Shown: in pieces, positions 7,224 through 12,637 of the stretch | Numbering within the stretch: position 1 is the first letter of the stretch | How the letters are laid out: every line of letters starts with the position of its first letter | From: Nanohaloarchaea archaeon PL-Br10_U2g27 | GTDB taxonomy: Archaea > Nanohalarchaeota > Nanosalinia > Nanosalinales > Nanosalinaceae | Reading direction: 5' to 3' | NCBI GenBank assembly: GCA_001564035.1 | Contig: LKMX01000011.1 | Coordinates: 1-16,955, forward strand | Length of the DNA: 16,955 nt | Translations under genes and position numbers: made by a program | The notes under the pieces: model-generated | Databases searched by the model: none | What the model was told of the DNA's origin: nothing | What the model saw: the letters and a program-made list of their open reading frames with translations, nothing else

Positions 7224-7231
7224 TTTTTATT
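7224..7231 (+). promoter_or_regulatory. T-tract after eIF6, overlapping a TATA box for the pilus operon
   Basis: TTTTTATT follows the eIF6 stop by 18 bases and is centred about 27 nt before the ATG at 7255. The same short stretch could end the ribosome operon and position transcription of the TadC pair. Confidence 0.4.
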
Positions 7232-7254
7232 CAAACATAGAGAAATCTTATTCT

Positions 7255-8112
7255 ATGGAGGCAAAGGTACCGGAACAATTCGAAGGCATACTACTGCCGC
7301 TAGCAGAGAAAAGCCGGTTCTTCGTCCCATCAATAGAACAAGACATCAAACAAGCAAGGATGGACGACGACCCAGACACATACCTGGCCTTCTCAATATA
7401 CAAAGCAGCACAAATAGGCCTTGTACTAGGACTGCTCACAGTAGTCATAGGCATGCACATGAACATGGACACTTACATATACGGAGGCCTAGGAGCAGCA
7501 CCTGTCATATCATTCATGCTTTTCCTAACTTTCGCTTACCAACCGCAGATAAGAGCCAAAAGATATGCAAGAAACCTGGAGAAAAACTTGCCGTACGCCT
7601 TGAGACACATGCTTATCGAGGTCAGCTCAGGCATCTCGCTCTACCAAGCAATGGTATCAGTCAGCGAAGACTATGAAGAGGCCTCTGAAGAGTTCCAAAA
7701 AATCGTATCCGACATACAGGGAGGTAAACCCCAGGTCGAAGCATTAGAAGACTCTATAGCAAGAAACCAGAGCCAGATGTACCGGAGAACACAGTGGCAA
7801 CTAATTAACTCCCTCAAATCAGGGACAAGCGTAACAGTAACACTTGACTCACTTGTAAACACAATCATACAGGAGCAGAAGCTCCAAGTGCAAAACTACT
7901 CTAAAGACCTGAACCCATTCATCCTGATGTATCTTATGCTGGCAGTCATTTTCCCAAGCCTAGGAGTAACACTAATGATAGTTCTATCCTCATTCACAGG
8001 ATTCGAAATAAGCACAACAATATTCTACGGCATAATAGGAGGCCTAATCCTGTTCCAACTATTCTTCCTGAACACAATAAAAAGCAGAAGGCCTGAGGTG
8101 AAAGCAGCATGA
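7255..8112 (+). CDS. Type IV pilus platform protein, TadC/GspF (T2SSF) family, first copy
   Basis: 285 residues. Inner-membrane platform proteins of this family couple the motor ATPase to pilin insertion. Predicted membrane segments are at about 51-68, 75-95, 219-246 and 254-274. The cytoplasmic T2SSF domain lies between segments 2 and 3, containing LPYALRHMLIEVSSGISLYQA (113-133) and the typical LINSLKSGTSVTVTL. The start is an ATG with a TATA box at leaderless distance. It overlaps the next gene by ATGA. Archaeal pili and archaella usually have one or two such proteins beside an ATPase; here the ATPase is not in the window. The neighbouring pilins support a pilus role rather than an archaellum, but the substrate is not proven. 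Confidence 0.87.
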   Translation: MEAKVPEQFEGILLPLAEKSRFFVPSIEQDIKQARMDDDPDTYLAFSIYKAAQIGLVLGLLTVVIGMHMNMDTYIYGGLGAAPVISFMLFLTFAYQPQIRAKRYARNLEKNLPYALRHMLIEVSSGISLYQAMVSVSEDYEEASEEFQKIVSDIQGGKPQVEALEDSIARNQSQMYRRTQWQLINSLKSGTSVTVTLDSLVNTIIQEQKLQVQNYSKDLNPFILMYLMLAVIFPSLGVTLMIVLSSFTGFEISTTIFYGIIGGLILFQLFFLNTIKSRRPEVKAA

Positions 8113-9089
8113 TAGAAGCAGTTTACAAATTACTCCCCTCTTTTTACAGAGATAAAATAGAAAAAGAAGCGCACTACGCAAAAATAGAGAATTACGAGAA
8201 CTGGGTCGCAAACAGCATATTCGTAACCGTTCCAATCTTCCTATTCCTAGCACTATACTTTTCACCACTACACCCTGCAATTAACGCTACAGCCGGGACA
8301 GTAGCAGGTATGGGCGCAGGAGTGGCGCTAGCTTATCTCCTAGTATCTCTAAGAGCCGAGAGACGGAAGAAAAAAATGGAGGACGTTTTAGCAGATGCTT
8401 TAAGGCTTGTGAGCTCCAACGTAAGATCCGGGCACACAATAGAAAAATCATTTCTTTTAAGCGCAAGAGATGAGTTCGGACCTCTTGGAGACGAACTAAA
8501 AACAACCGCAATGGAGATGTATGGCGGTGTAGCAGTCGAAAAATCCCTGAAAAATATGGAGGCCAGAATAAAATCCGAGCTATTCCAAGAAACACTCAAA
8601 CTGCTTATAGACGGGATTAAAGCAGGAGGAGACAAAGCCGACCTGCTTGAATCAAGCGCAGAAGACATTAGAAGCTCGCTAGAAATGCGTAAAGAAATCA
8701 AATCAAGCATTAGAATGTACGCCATATTCATCATAATGGTGGCGGTCGCAGGAGCACCAATACTTTTCGCAGTAAGCGTACACATGGCCGACGTAACAAC
8801 AGAGATGTGGGAAGAGTCTGACATGGATGATATGGACATGGGCGGCGCAGGAAGCGAACTAGGATTCGAAATGTCCTTCGAACCGCCTAACGTAGACGTA
8901 GAGTTCTTCAGACTCTTCGCATACATGGCAATAATAACAACAAATACATTCGCAGCACTGATAATATCCGAGATAAACAACGGAAACATAAAAGAAGGCT
9001 TCAAATACGCTCCGATCTTCTGCATAGTATCTGTAACACTTTTCATAGGAGTAAGCACCGGCATAGGATGGGCGCTCGCAGACCTCTAA
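8109..9089 (+). CDS. Type IV pilus platform protein, TadC/GspF (T2SSF) family, second copy
   Basis: 326 residues, starting inside the stop of the preceding gene (ATGA overlap). Membrane segments at about 34-52, 60-80, 205-225, 266-288 and 301-324. The T2SSF cytoplasmic domain begins RAERRKKKMEDVLADALRLV and includes SGHTIEKSFLLSA and LLIDGIKAGGDKADLLES. An extended loop between predicted membrane segments (about 228-262) is Asp, Glu and Met-rich (WEESDMDDMDMGGAG), which is unusual for the family and could bind cations or meet pilin subunits. Paired TadC-type proteins probably form a heteromeric platform. Unlike its partner, this gene has no AGGCCT copies. A long minus-strand open frame across it is a shadow. 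Confidence 0.87.
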   Translation: MIEAVYKLLPSFYRDKIEKEAHYAKIENYENWVANSIFVTVPIFLFLALYFSPLHPAINATAGTVAGMGAGVALAYLLVSLRAERRKKKMEDVLADALRLVSSNVRSGHTIEKSFLLSARDEFGPLGDELKTTAMEMYGGVAVEKSLKNMEARIKSELFQETLKLLIDGIKAGGDKADLLESSAEDIRSSLEMRKEIKSSIRMYAIFIIMVAVAGAPILFAVSVHMADVTTEMWEESDMDDMDMGGAGSELGFEMSFEPPNVDVEFFRLFAYMAIITTNTFAALIISEINNGNIKEGFKYAPIFCIVSVTLFIGVSTGIGWALADL

Positions 9090-9105
9090 AACCTAAAAAG
9101 GTTTT
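9088..9105. promoter_or_regulatory. Hairpin or operator at the pilin promoter
   Basis: AAAACCT and AGGTTTT are perfect 7-bp arms around AAAA. The repeat starts in the stop codon of the second TadC gene and runs into the TATA box of the pilin. It could be a terminator (stem plus T-tract), an operator, or both. Confidence 0.4.
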
Positions 9106-9109
9106 TATA
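9102..9109 (+). promoter_or_regulatory. TATA box of the plus-strand pilin
   Basis: TTTTTATA lies 47 nt before the ATG at 9153, giving a predicted start of transcription near 9132 and a short leader of about 20 nt. GGTG (9137-9140) could pair with 16S rRNA. Confidence 0.5.
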
Positions 9110-9152
9110 CCGGCGCAACCAAATAGAAATTATTCAGGTGCAAAACCTATCA

Positions 9153-9617
9153 ATGAACGACATAAGATTTGAAAAGACAAAAGGTCAGTCAGCAATCGAA
9201 TACCTGATGACATACGGATGGATGCTTTTAGTAGTAGCAATCGTAGGAGGAGCAATCTTCGCAACCGTCCAAGGACAATGTACCCAAAGCACATCAGGAT
9301 TCACAGGAACCGACGTAATAGTCGAAGACTTCGGAATTTCAAACGAAGAAGATGACGGATCAGAACTACAACTTGAAGTAAGAAACGGAGGAAGCAACTC
9401 CCTAGATGTTGAAAACGTGACTCTAGAAGGTCATGACGATCTCGAAGTAGACGAAACTATTGGAGTCGGCAACTCAGAAGTTATCACTGTAGACACAGAT
9501 CTAATATCTTCAGATGGATGTAACGACTTCGATCTAGGATTCGAATACAATCAGGGAGACCTAACAGGTCAATCAACTTCCGGATCAATGACTGACAGCT
9601 TAGAGCTCGCTAACTAG
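9153..9617 (+). CDS. Archaeal type IV pilin, class III signal peptide
   Basis: 154 residues from the ATG at 9153; an in-frame GTG at 9138 would add five. The N-terminus MNDIRFEKTKG then QSAIEYLMTYGW is a class III signal peptide, to be cut by an EppA/PilD-type peptidase between G and Q. A hydrophobic helix follows (MLLVVAIVGGAIFATVQG), which packs the fibre core. The remaining part is beta-rich, strongly acidic, with two cysteines (GQCTQ and DGCND) that could form a disulfide, and at least one N-glycosylation sequon (ENVT). It lies directly after the TadC pair but has its own TATA box. Its extended YLMTYGW helix start resembles major archaeal pilins, so it may be the main subunit; that is inference. 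Confidence 0.88.
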   Translation: MNDIRFEKTKGQSAIEYLMTYGWMLLVVAIVGGAIFATVQGQCTQSTSGFTGTDVIVEDFGISNEEDDGSELQLEVRNGGSNSLDVENVTLEGHDDLEVDETIGVGNSEVITVDTDLISSDGCNDFDLGFEYNQGDLTGQSTSGSMTDSLELAN

Positions 9618-9633
9618 TTTTGTGAGCCTCATT

Positions 9634-9658
9634 TCACTTTTTCTTTTATTTTATTCTA
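9634..9658 (+). terminator. T-rich terminator after the pilin gene
   Basis: Several T runs (TTTTT, TTTT, TTTT) between the pilin stop and the convergent minus-strand operon, extending a few bases into that operon's last gene. Confidence 0.5.
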
Positions 9659-10187
9659 TATTCTCATAATCCTCAACCGATACAGAGGCCTCAACTAACT
9701 CTTCGGAACTCCTAGAAATACTCAAAACATCATACTCTGTCTGAACAGCTACATCGACAGAAAAGCTCAATACCTCAGTATTTTCGCTGTAATCAAAACC
9801 GAATTCTTCATGATCTAAAACAACAGTTTTTGTAGAATACTCATCCACATTATCCATGCTTTCAACCCAGTCATTCATTGAGGCCTGTAAAACTTGTTCA
9901 GACTCGAACTCTGCTTCAACATATTCATCTGCATCTAAATTATCTGCGTCCTCAGTCCTGTCACCTTCTCCAAGAGTCTCGTTTACAGCATCGACGTACT
10001 GTTCAAGATTAGTATTCAGTCTTTCACTGTAAGCATTTACCCCGCTTTCATGGAACAGGTTGTAGGCCTCAAGAGAGTTCTGGTTCGTCTCCGTGTTTTC
10101 AGGCGAGGCATCCATAGGAGTTAACGCCAGTAAAAACATTGCCGACGCTGCCAAGACTGCAAACGGAATGTATGCCATTCCTTTCAT
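9651..10187 (-). CDS. Pilin-like exported protein (last gene of the minor-pilin operon)
   Basis: 178 residues. The start MKGMAYIPFAVLAASAMFLL is a short positive N-terminus with KG before a single hydrophobic helix, resembling the class III layout of its neighbours but without the Q..E motif, so cleavage is uncertain. The rest is acidic and probably outside the cell, with several possible N-glycosylation sites (for example VNET). The C-terminal half (VLSFSVDVAVQTEYDVLSI) looks like beta structure. Its ATG overlaps the stop of the preceding gene (ATGA), so it is co-translated. No known family is recognised; the operon context suggests a minor pilin or pseudopilin. Confidence 0.75.
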   Translation of the reverse strand: MKGMAYIPFAVLAASAMFLLALTPMDASPENTETNQNSLEAYNLFHESGVNAYSERLNTNLEQYVDAVNETLGEGDRTEDADNLDADEYVEAEFESEQVLQASMNDWVESMDNVDEYSTKTVVLDHEEFGFDYSENTEVLSFSVDVAVQTEYDVLSISRSSEELVEASVSVEDYENIE

Positions 10188-10663
10188 TCTCCAACCACCA
10201 CCACGACTTCGTAAGGCCTCTGCTCGCCGGTAGCGACGAACGATGATGAAGAGGCAGTATCAATACTGGATTCATGTAACGTTTCCAGATCCGAATTATT
10301 ACGGTAGTATAGGCCTGAACTGTATTCAAAGTCTTCAGAATATTTTTCGGCCATTTCTTCTACGTAGTCGTCGCCTTGCTCTTCCAAGACAAGTAATGTG
10401 TTAGCGATCGACCGATTAGAATCATTTTCATTCATTTCCGTGTTATCGAATAAGTCTTCTCGGTCTTCTTCAGGCAAGTCGCCTATTTTTTCCTGCTGCA
10501 TTAAATGACCCATGTCTACTGATTGCGAGCTGTAGCTTGAAAACCTTATGTCGCTCTCGCTGAGGCCTGTATCTACGCCTATAGTAATGAATGATAGGGC
10601 CACAGCAATCACAGCTAGGCCTAGTACTGCGTCAAGTGAGAAGTAAAATCCTTTTAACGCCAT
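10184..10663 (-). CDS. Pseudopilin-like protein, KG-FYFSLDA type
   Basis: 159 residues. The N-terminus MALKG, then FYFSLDAVLGLAVIAVALSF, is a class III-like signal where the usual Q at +1 is F and the E is replaced by D. From memory, variants such as KGFSFSLDA occur in small archaeal pseudopilins. The extracellular part has a run of short helices and SSGLYYRNNSDL, with several possible N-glycosylation sites (DSNRS, RNNSD). The C-terminus (QRPYEVVVVVGE) is a likely beta strand. It overlaps the preceding gene by 10 bases and the following gene by 4 bases. It is probably a minor subunit with a modified processing site. Confidence 0.8.
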   Translation of the reverse strand: MALKGFYFSLDAVLGLAVIAVALSFITIGVDTGLSESDIRFSSYSSQSVDMGHLMQQEKIGDLPEEDREDLFDNTEMNENDSNRSIANTLLVLEEQGDDYVEEMAEKYSEDFEYSSGLYYRNNSDLETLHESSIDTASSSSFVATGEQRPYEVVVVVGE

Positions 10664-11139
10664 ACTGTGTAGACCACCTCTACGCGCTCCTTTCCATCTT
10701 CAGTATTCAAAATCGCGTTTCTTCGGAGAGGCACGACTAGATCGCCGTCTACATTGTTTGAACCTAGTTCAATGTCGTCATCGTCCTCTCTTTTGACTTC
10801 AAGTCTAAAATTGAAGGTGTTCAGCATGGCCAGTTGCTCTGATTCATCCAGTTCATCCATCTCCTCAAGCTTTTCGATCTCGATAACGTGAGGCGTTGAT
10901 GCAAGGCCTAAACTGGTTACACTGTCTTGATCCCAGTCCTCTGGAACACCTTCCGAAGATAAGAGCTGGGCTAAAGTTCTCTCAGCGTTCTCATATAAGG
11001 CCTTTTCCTCGCGAGCATCCTCTTGACTGACTACTATCGAGTTCCATGAGAGAATAAATACTGACATCATGACTGTGAAGACCGCTATGCTTGCTAAAAA
11101 GTCCGGTGCAAATGCCTGGCCTTTACTGTGGCTCAACAC
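10654..11139 (-). CDS. Minor pilin-like protein, KG-QAFAPDF type
   Basis: About 161 residues from GTG at 11139. The frame is open to an ATG at 11157, but a strong Shine-Dalgarno sequence AGGAGG (minus strand, 11150-11145) lies downstream of that ATG, 5 nt before the GTG and 8 nt before a TTG, so a start here is favoured. The resulting N-terminus is short (LSHSKG then QAFAPDFLASIAVF), a class III signal with Q at +1 and D in place of E, followed by a hydrophobic helix. The rest is acidic (KREDDDDIELG) and ends VEVVYTVWR. The favoured start overlaps the upstream gene by 17 bases, so translation is probably coupled. Confidence 0.78.
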   Translation of the reverse strand: MLSHSKGQAFAPDFLASIAVFTVMMSVFILSWNSIVVSQEDAREEKALYENAERTLAQLLSSEGVPEDWDQDSVTSLGLASTPHVIEIEKLEEMDELDESEQLAMLNTFNFRLEVKREDDDDIELGSNNVDGDLVVPLRRNAILNTEDGKERVEVVYTVWR

Positions 11140-11527
11140 CAACACCTCCTTCTTCATTTACTGCCGTGAAAGGCCCTTCCTCAGAGTTTATGCTGAACTC
11201 TTCCCCACTGTAAGTAGAGGATACAAATACCGATTCATTTCCCCAGTCAACCTCTACCGTACCGTTTCTGGCGATAAGCTCATATTCTGAACCAAAGATT
11301 TCTCTAGGCAGCTCAAACTCTCTTTCATAGCCTTTTCCCGCTGACATAGCGTTCTCAAGTTCAAAACCGTACTTCTCACCTACATTCTCGGCAAGAAGCG
11401 TCTCACGATACTCGAAAGCAGAGATCTGCCTGTCAACAACCTCAACATAGAGAAAAGCAAAAACTGTCAACGTAATAGTAAAATAAATGAAAAACTCTAT
11501 CGATGACTGGCCTTTCAGCTTTCCCAT
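11123..11527 (-). CDS. Pilin-like protein, KG-QSSIEF class III signal (first gene of operon)
   Basis: 134 residues from the ATG at 11527 (MGKLKG then QSSIEFFIYFTITLTV). A GTG at 11533 is possible, but the ATG is 27 nt from the TATA box. After the predicted cut between G and Q comes a hydrophobic helix, then a charged segment (RQISAFEYRETLLAENVGEK) and a beta-rich region with sequons NGT and NES. It heads four overlapping minus-strand genes, each with KG before a hydrophobic helix, which suggests a co-assembled set of minor pilins. Confidence 0.82.
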   Translation of the reverse strand: MGKLKGQSSIEFFIYFTITLTVFAFLYVEVVDRQISAFEYRETLLAENVGEKYGFELENAMSAGKGYEREFELPREIFGSEYELIARNGTVEVDWGNESVFVSSTYSGEEFSINSEEGPFTAVNEEGGVGVEPQ

Positions 11528-11530
11528 ACC

Positions 11531-11541
11531 CACAACTTGTG
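11531..11541. promoter_or_regulatory. Palindrome between TATA box and start of the pilin operon
   Basis: CACAACTTGTG is a perfect palindrome around a single base, sitting between the minus-strand TATA box and the ATG at 11527. A repressor here would block transcription start; no such factor is identified. Confidence 0.25.
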
Positions 11542-11550
11542 AATACCTGA

Positions 11551-11559
11551 ATAAAATAG
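11551..11559 (-). promoter_or_regulatory. TATA box of the four-gene minor-pilin operon
   Basis: Minus-strand CTATTTTAT centred about 28 nt upstream of the ATG at 11527, leaderless spacing. Confidence 0.5.
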
Positions 11560-11594
11560 TGGCACCTCAACAAAAAACCGGAAAAATTCTTTAC

Positions 11595-11602
11595 AAAAAA
11601 AA
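11595..11602 (-). terminator. T8 tract after the pilin gene at 11625
   Basis: Eight consecutive T on the minus strand, about 23 bases after the stop codon, with further T runs (minus-strand T5 and T6) just downstream towards 11570. This is a good archaeal U-tract terminator and separates the pilin from the four-gene operon. Confidence 0.55.
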
Positions 11603-11624
11603 CTTGATGCCTTCCTAATAAGGC

Positions 11625-12038
11625 CTAATCACTTTCAGATATGTTTACCTGGCTGTTCCAAGACTCAATCCTCAAATCCTGGACGCCTTGACCACTATCA
11701 AAAACATCTTCTTCAACATTCACCTCTACAGGGAATGTTTGAGTGAAATTCGACTCTTGTGCTCCTCGCCGTTCGAAAATCAAGGCCTGATCCTCAACAT
11801 ATACTTCATCTATACTTGATGGAGTCTGAAACTGTAAAGTTCTAGCCGACTTGTCTCCAGATTCTGCGACAGAATCCACTTTTTCACCCACCCTATCAAT
11901 CGAGGCCTGGAACTCAGCATTCTCGCTTCCGATCGAAAGGCCTATAATTGAGTCCTGAGCTGTAATCACAAAAGGCGCAGCAATAACCAGTGCTATACCA
12001 ACCATTACTAAAAACTCTATAGATGACTGCCCCTTCAT
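11625..12038 (-). CDS. Pilin-like protein, MKG-QSSIEF, paralogue of the next gene
   Basis: 137 residues from ATG 12038. The frame stays open 72 bases further upstream, but a TATA box (minus strand, 12063-12071) is centred about 29 nt from 12038. The internal start also gives the class III signal MKG then QSSIEFLVMVGIALVIAAPF. The remainder is acidic, with sequons NFT and NIS. It is paralogous to the gene at 12114-12542: both share QSSIE, then IGxxLVIAAPFV, a Q-D-S after the helix, and a matching SE.AE...S.D pattern. A tandem duplication with its own promoter is likely, perhaps two alternative subunits. Confidence 0.84.
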   Translation of the reverse strand: MKGQSSIEFLVMVGIALVIAAPFVITAQDSIIGLSIGSENAEFQASIDRVGEKVDSVAESGDKSARTLQFQTPSSIDEVYVEDQALIFERRGAQESNFTQTFPVEVNVEEDVFDSGQGVQDLRIESWNSQVNISESD

Positions 12039-12057
12039 ACAGGAAATAATTGCCTGT
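12039..12057. promoter_or_regulatory. Inverted repeat in the pilin promoter
   Basis: ACAGG and CCTGT flank a 9-base AT-rich spacer, directly before the ATG at 12038 and downstream of its TATA box. Arms are only 5 bp, so chance is possible. Confidence 0.2.
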
Positions 12058-12062
12058 CCGAG

Positions 12063-12071
12063 GATAAAAAA
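12063..12071 (-). promoter_or_regulatory. TATA box of the pilin gene ending at 11625
   Basis: Minus-strand TTTTTTATC centred about 29 nt upstream of ATG 12038; it decides the shorter start. Confidence 0.5.
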
Positions 12072-12113
12072 CCCGGCATCAAACCAGCACAAACTTTGAT
12101 AGGCCTTCAAAAA

Positions 12114-12542
12114 TTATTCAGGATCATAGTTTTCAAAGCTGATCTCAACCTCTTCAGAACCTGCCTCAGCCGAACCCATGTAAAATCCCGGCTCATCAGG
12201 AAGATCGCCTGAAACTTGCGTATCAAAAATCCTCGTATAATTAGTTAGGCCTCCTGGCTCATCAACCGTGTAAACCACTACTTCCCCGTTCTCAGAAAAA
12301 GAGGCTTCTTCCACCGTGCTAGGCAGCTCCAAAGTGAAACTGGTTTTAGAAGACTCGCCTAACGCGTCAGCTTTACCTACTGCCTCTTCCATGCCATCAA
12401 GCGAACTCTCCAGTTCCGCAGTTTCAGACCCGGAAATAACGTTTGTCAACGAGTCCTGAACGCTTAAAACAAACGGCGCAGCAATAACAAGGCCTATAGC
12501 CACTACTGCAAAGTATTCTATCGATGACTGGCCTTTCAACAT
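12114..12542 (-). CDS. Pilin-like protein, MLKG-QSSIEYF, paralogue of the previous gene
   Basis: 142 residues from ATG 12542. The longer open frame to 12587 would place 15 extra residues, including a charged stretch (FKRRTEIGY), before the signal and lacks a promoter at the right distance. MLKG then QSSIEYFAVVAIGLVIAAPF is a class III signal; cleavage after G is expected. The extracellular part is acidic, with sequon NYT and a likely beta-rich core (TSFTLELPSTVEEASF). The gene is paralogous to its downstream neighbour and is divergent from the PEP-synthase-like gene with a 95-base shared promoter region. Confidence 0.84.
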   Translation of the reverse strand: MLKGQSSIEYFAVVAIGLVIAAPFVLSVQDSLTNVISGSETAELESSLDGMEEAVGKADALGESSKTSFTLELPSTVEEASFSENGEVVVYTVDEPGGLTNYTRIFDTQVSGDLPDEPGFYMGSAEAGSEEVEISFENYDPE

Positions 12543-12563
12543 ATATCCTATTTCTGTTCGACG

Positions 12564-12570
12564 CTTAAAA
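12564..12570 (-). promoter_or_regulatory. TATA-like box of the divergent pilin gene
   Basis: Minus-strand TTTTAAG, centred 25 nt upstream of ATG 12542. Confidence 0.4.
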
Positions 12571-12574
12571 TCAG

Positions 12575-12592
12575 TTGCATATGCCACTGCAA
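12575..12592. promoter_or_regulatory. Palindromic cluster between divergent pilin and PEP-synthase-like promoters
   Basis: GCATATGC (12577-12584) is a perfect 8-bp palindrome, and TTGCA/TGCAA (12575-12579 and 12588-12592) form an overlapping inverted repeat. Both lie between the two divergent TATA boxes, where one bound regulator could affect both genes. Confidence 0.3.
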
Positions 12593-12607
12593 AATTACAA
12601 CGCTTTT

Positions 12608-12614
12608 TTTATAT
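12608..12614 (+). promoter_or_regulatory. TATA box of the PEP-synthase-like gene
   Basis: TTTATAT within a T-rich stretch, centred 27 nt before ATG 12638. It decides that start over upstream in-frame codons. Confidence 0.6.
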
Positions 12615-12637
12615 GGCGTCTCTTGTCATTAAATGGT

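Noticed and set aside
8333..9064. Long minus-strand open frame (243 codons)
   Set aside because: It lies wholly inside the second TadC gene in antisense, has low-complexity Ser-rich translation and no promoter or homology; it is a shadow of codon bias.
11503..12546. Near-identical DNA stretch (CGATGACTGGCC-like) in three pilin genes as a DNA repeat element
   Set aside because: It encodes the conserved class III motif KGQSSIE in each gene, so the similarity is explained by the protein.
12543..12587. Longer N-terminus for the pilin gene at 12114
   Set aside because: It would put a charged stretch before the signal and begin upstream of the likely transcription start; the ATG at 12542 fits both TATA box and signal-peptide layout.
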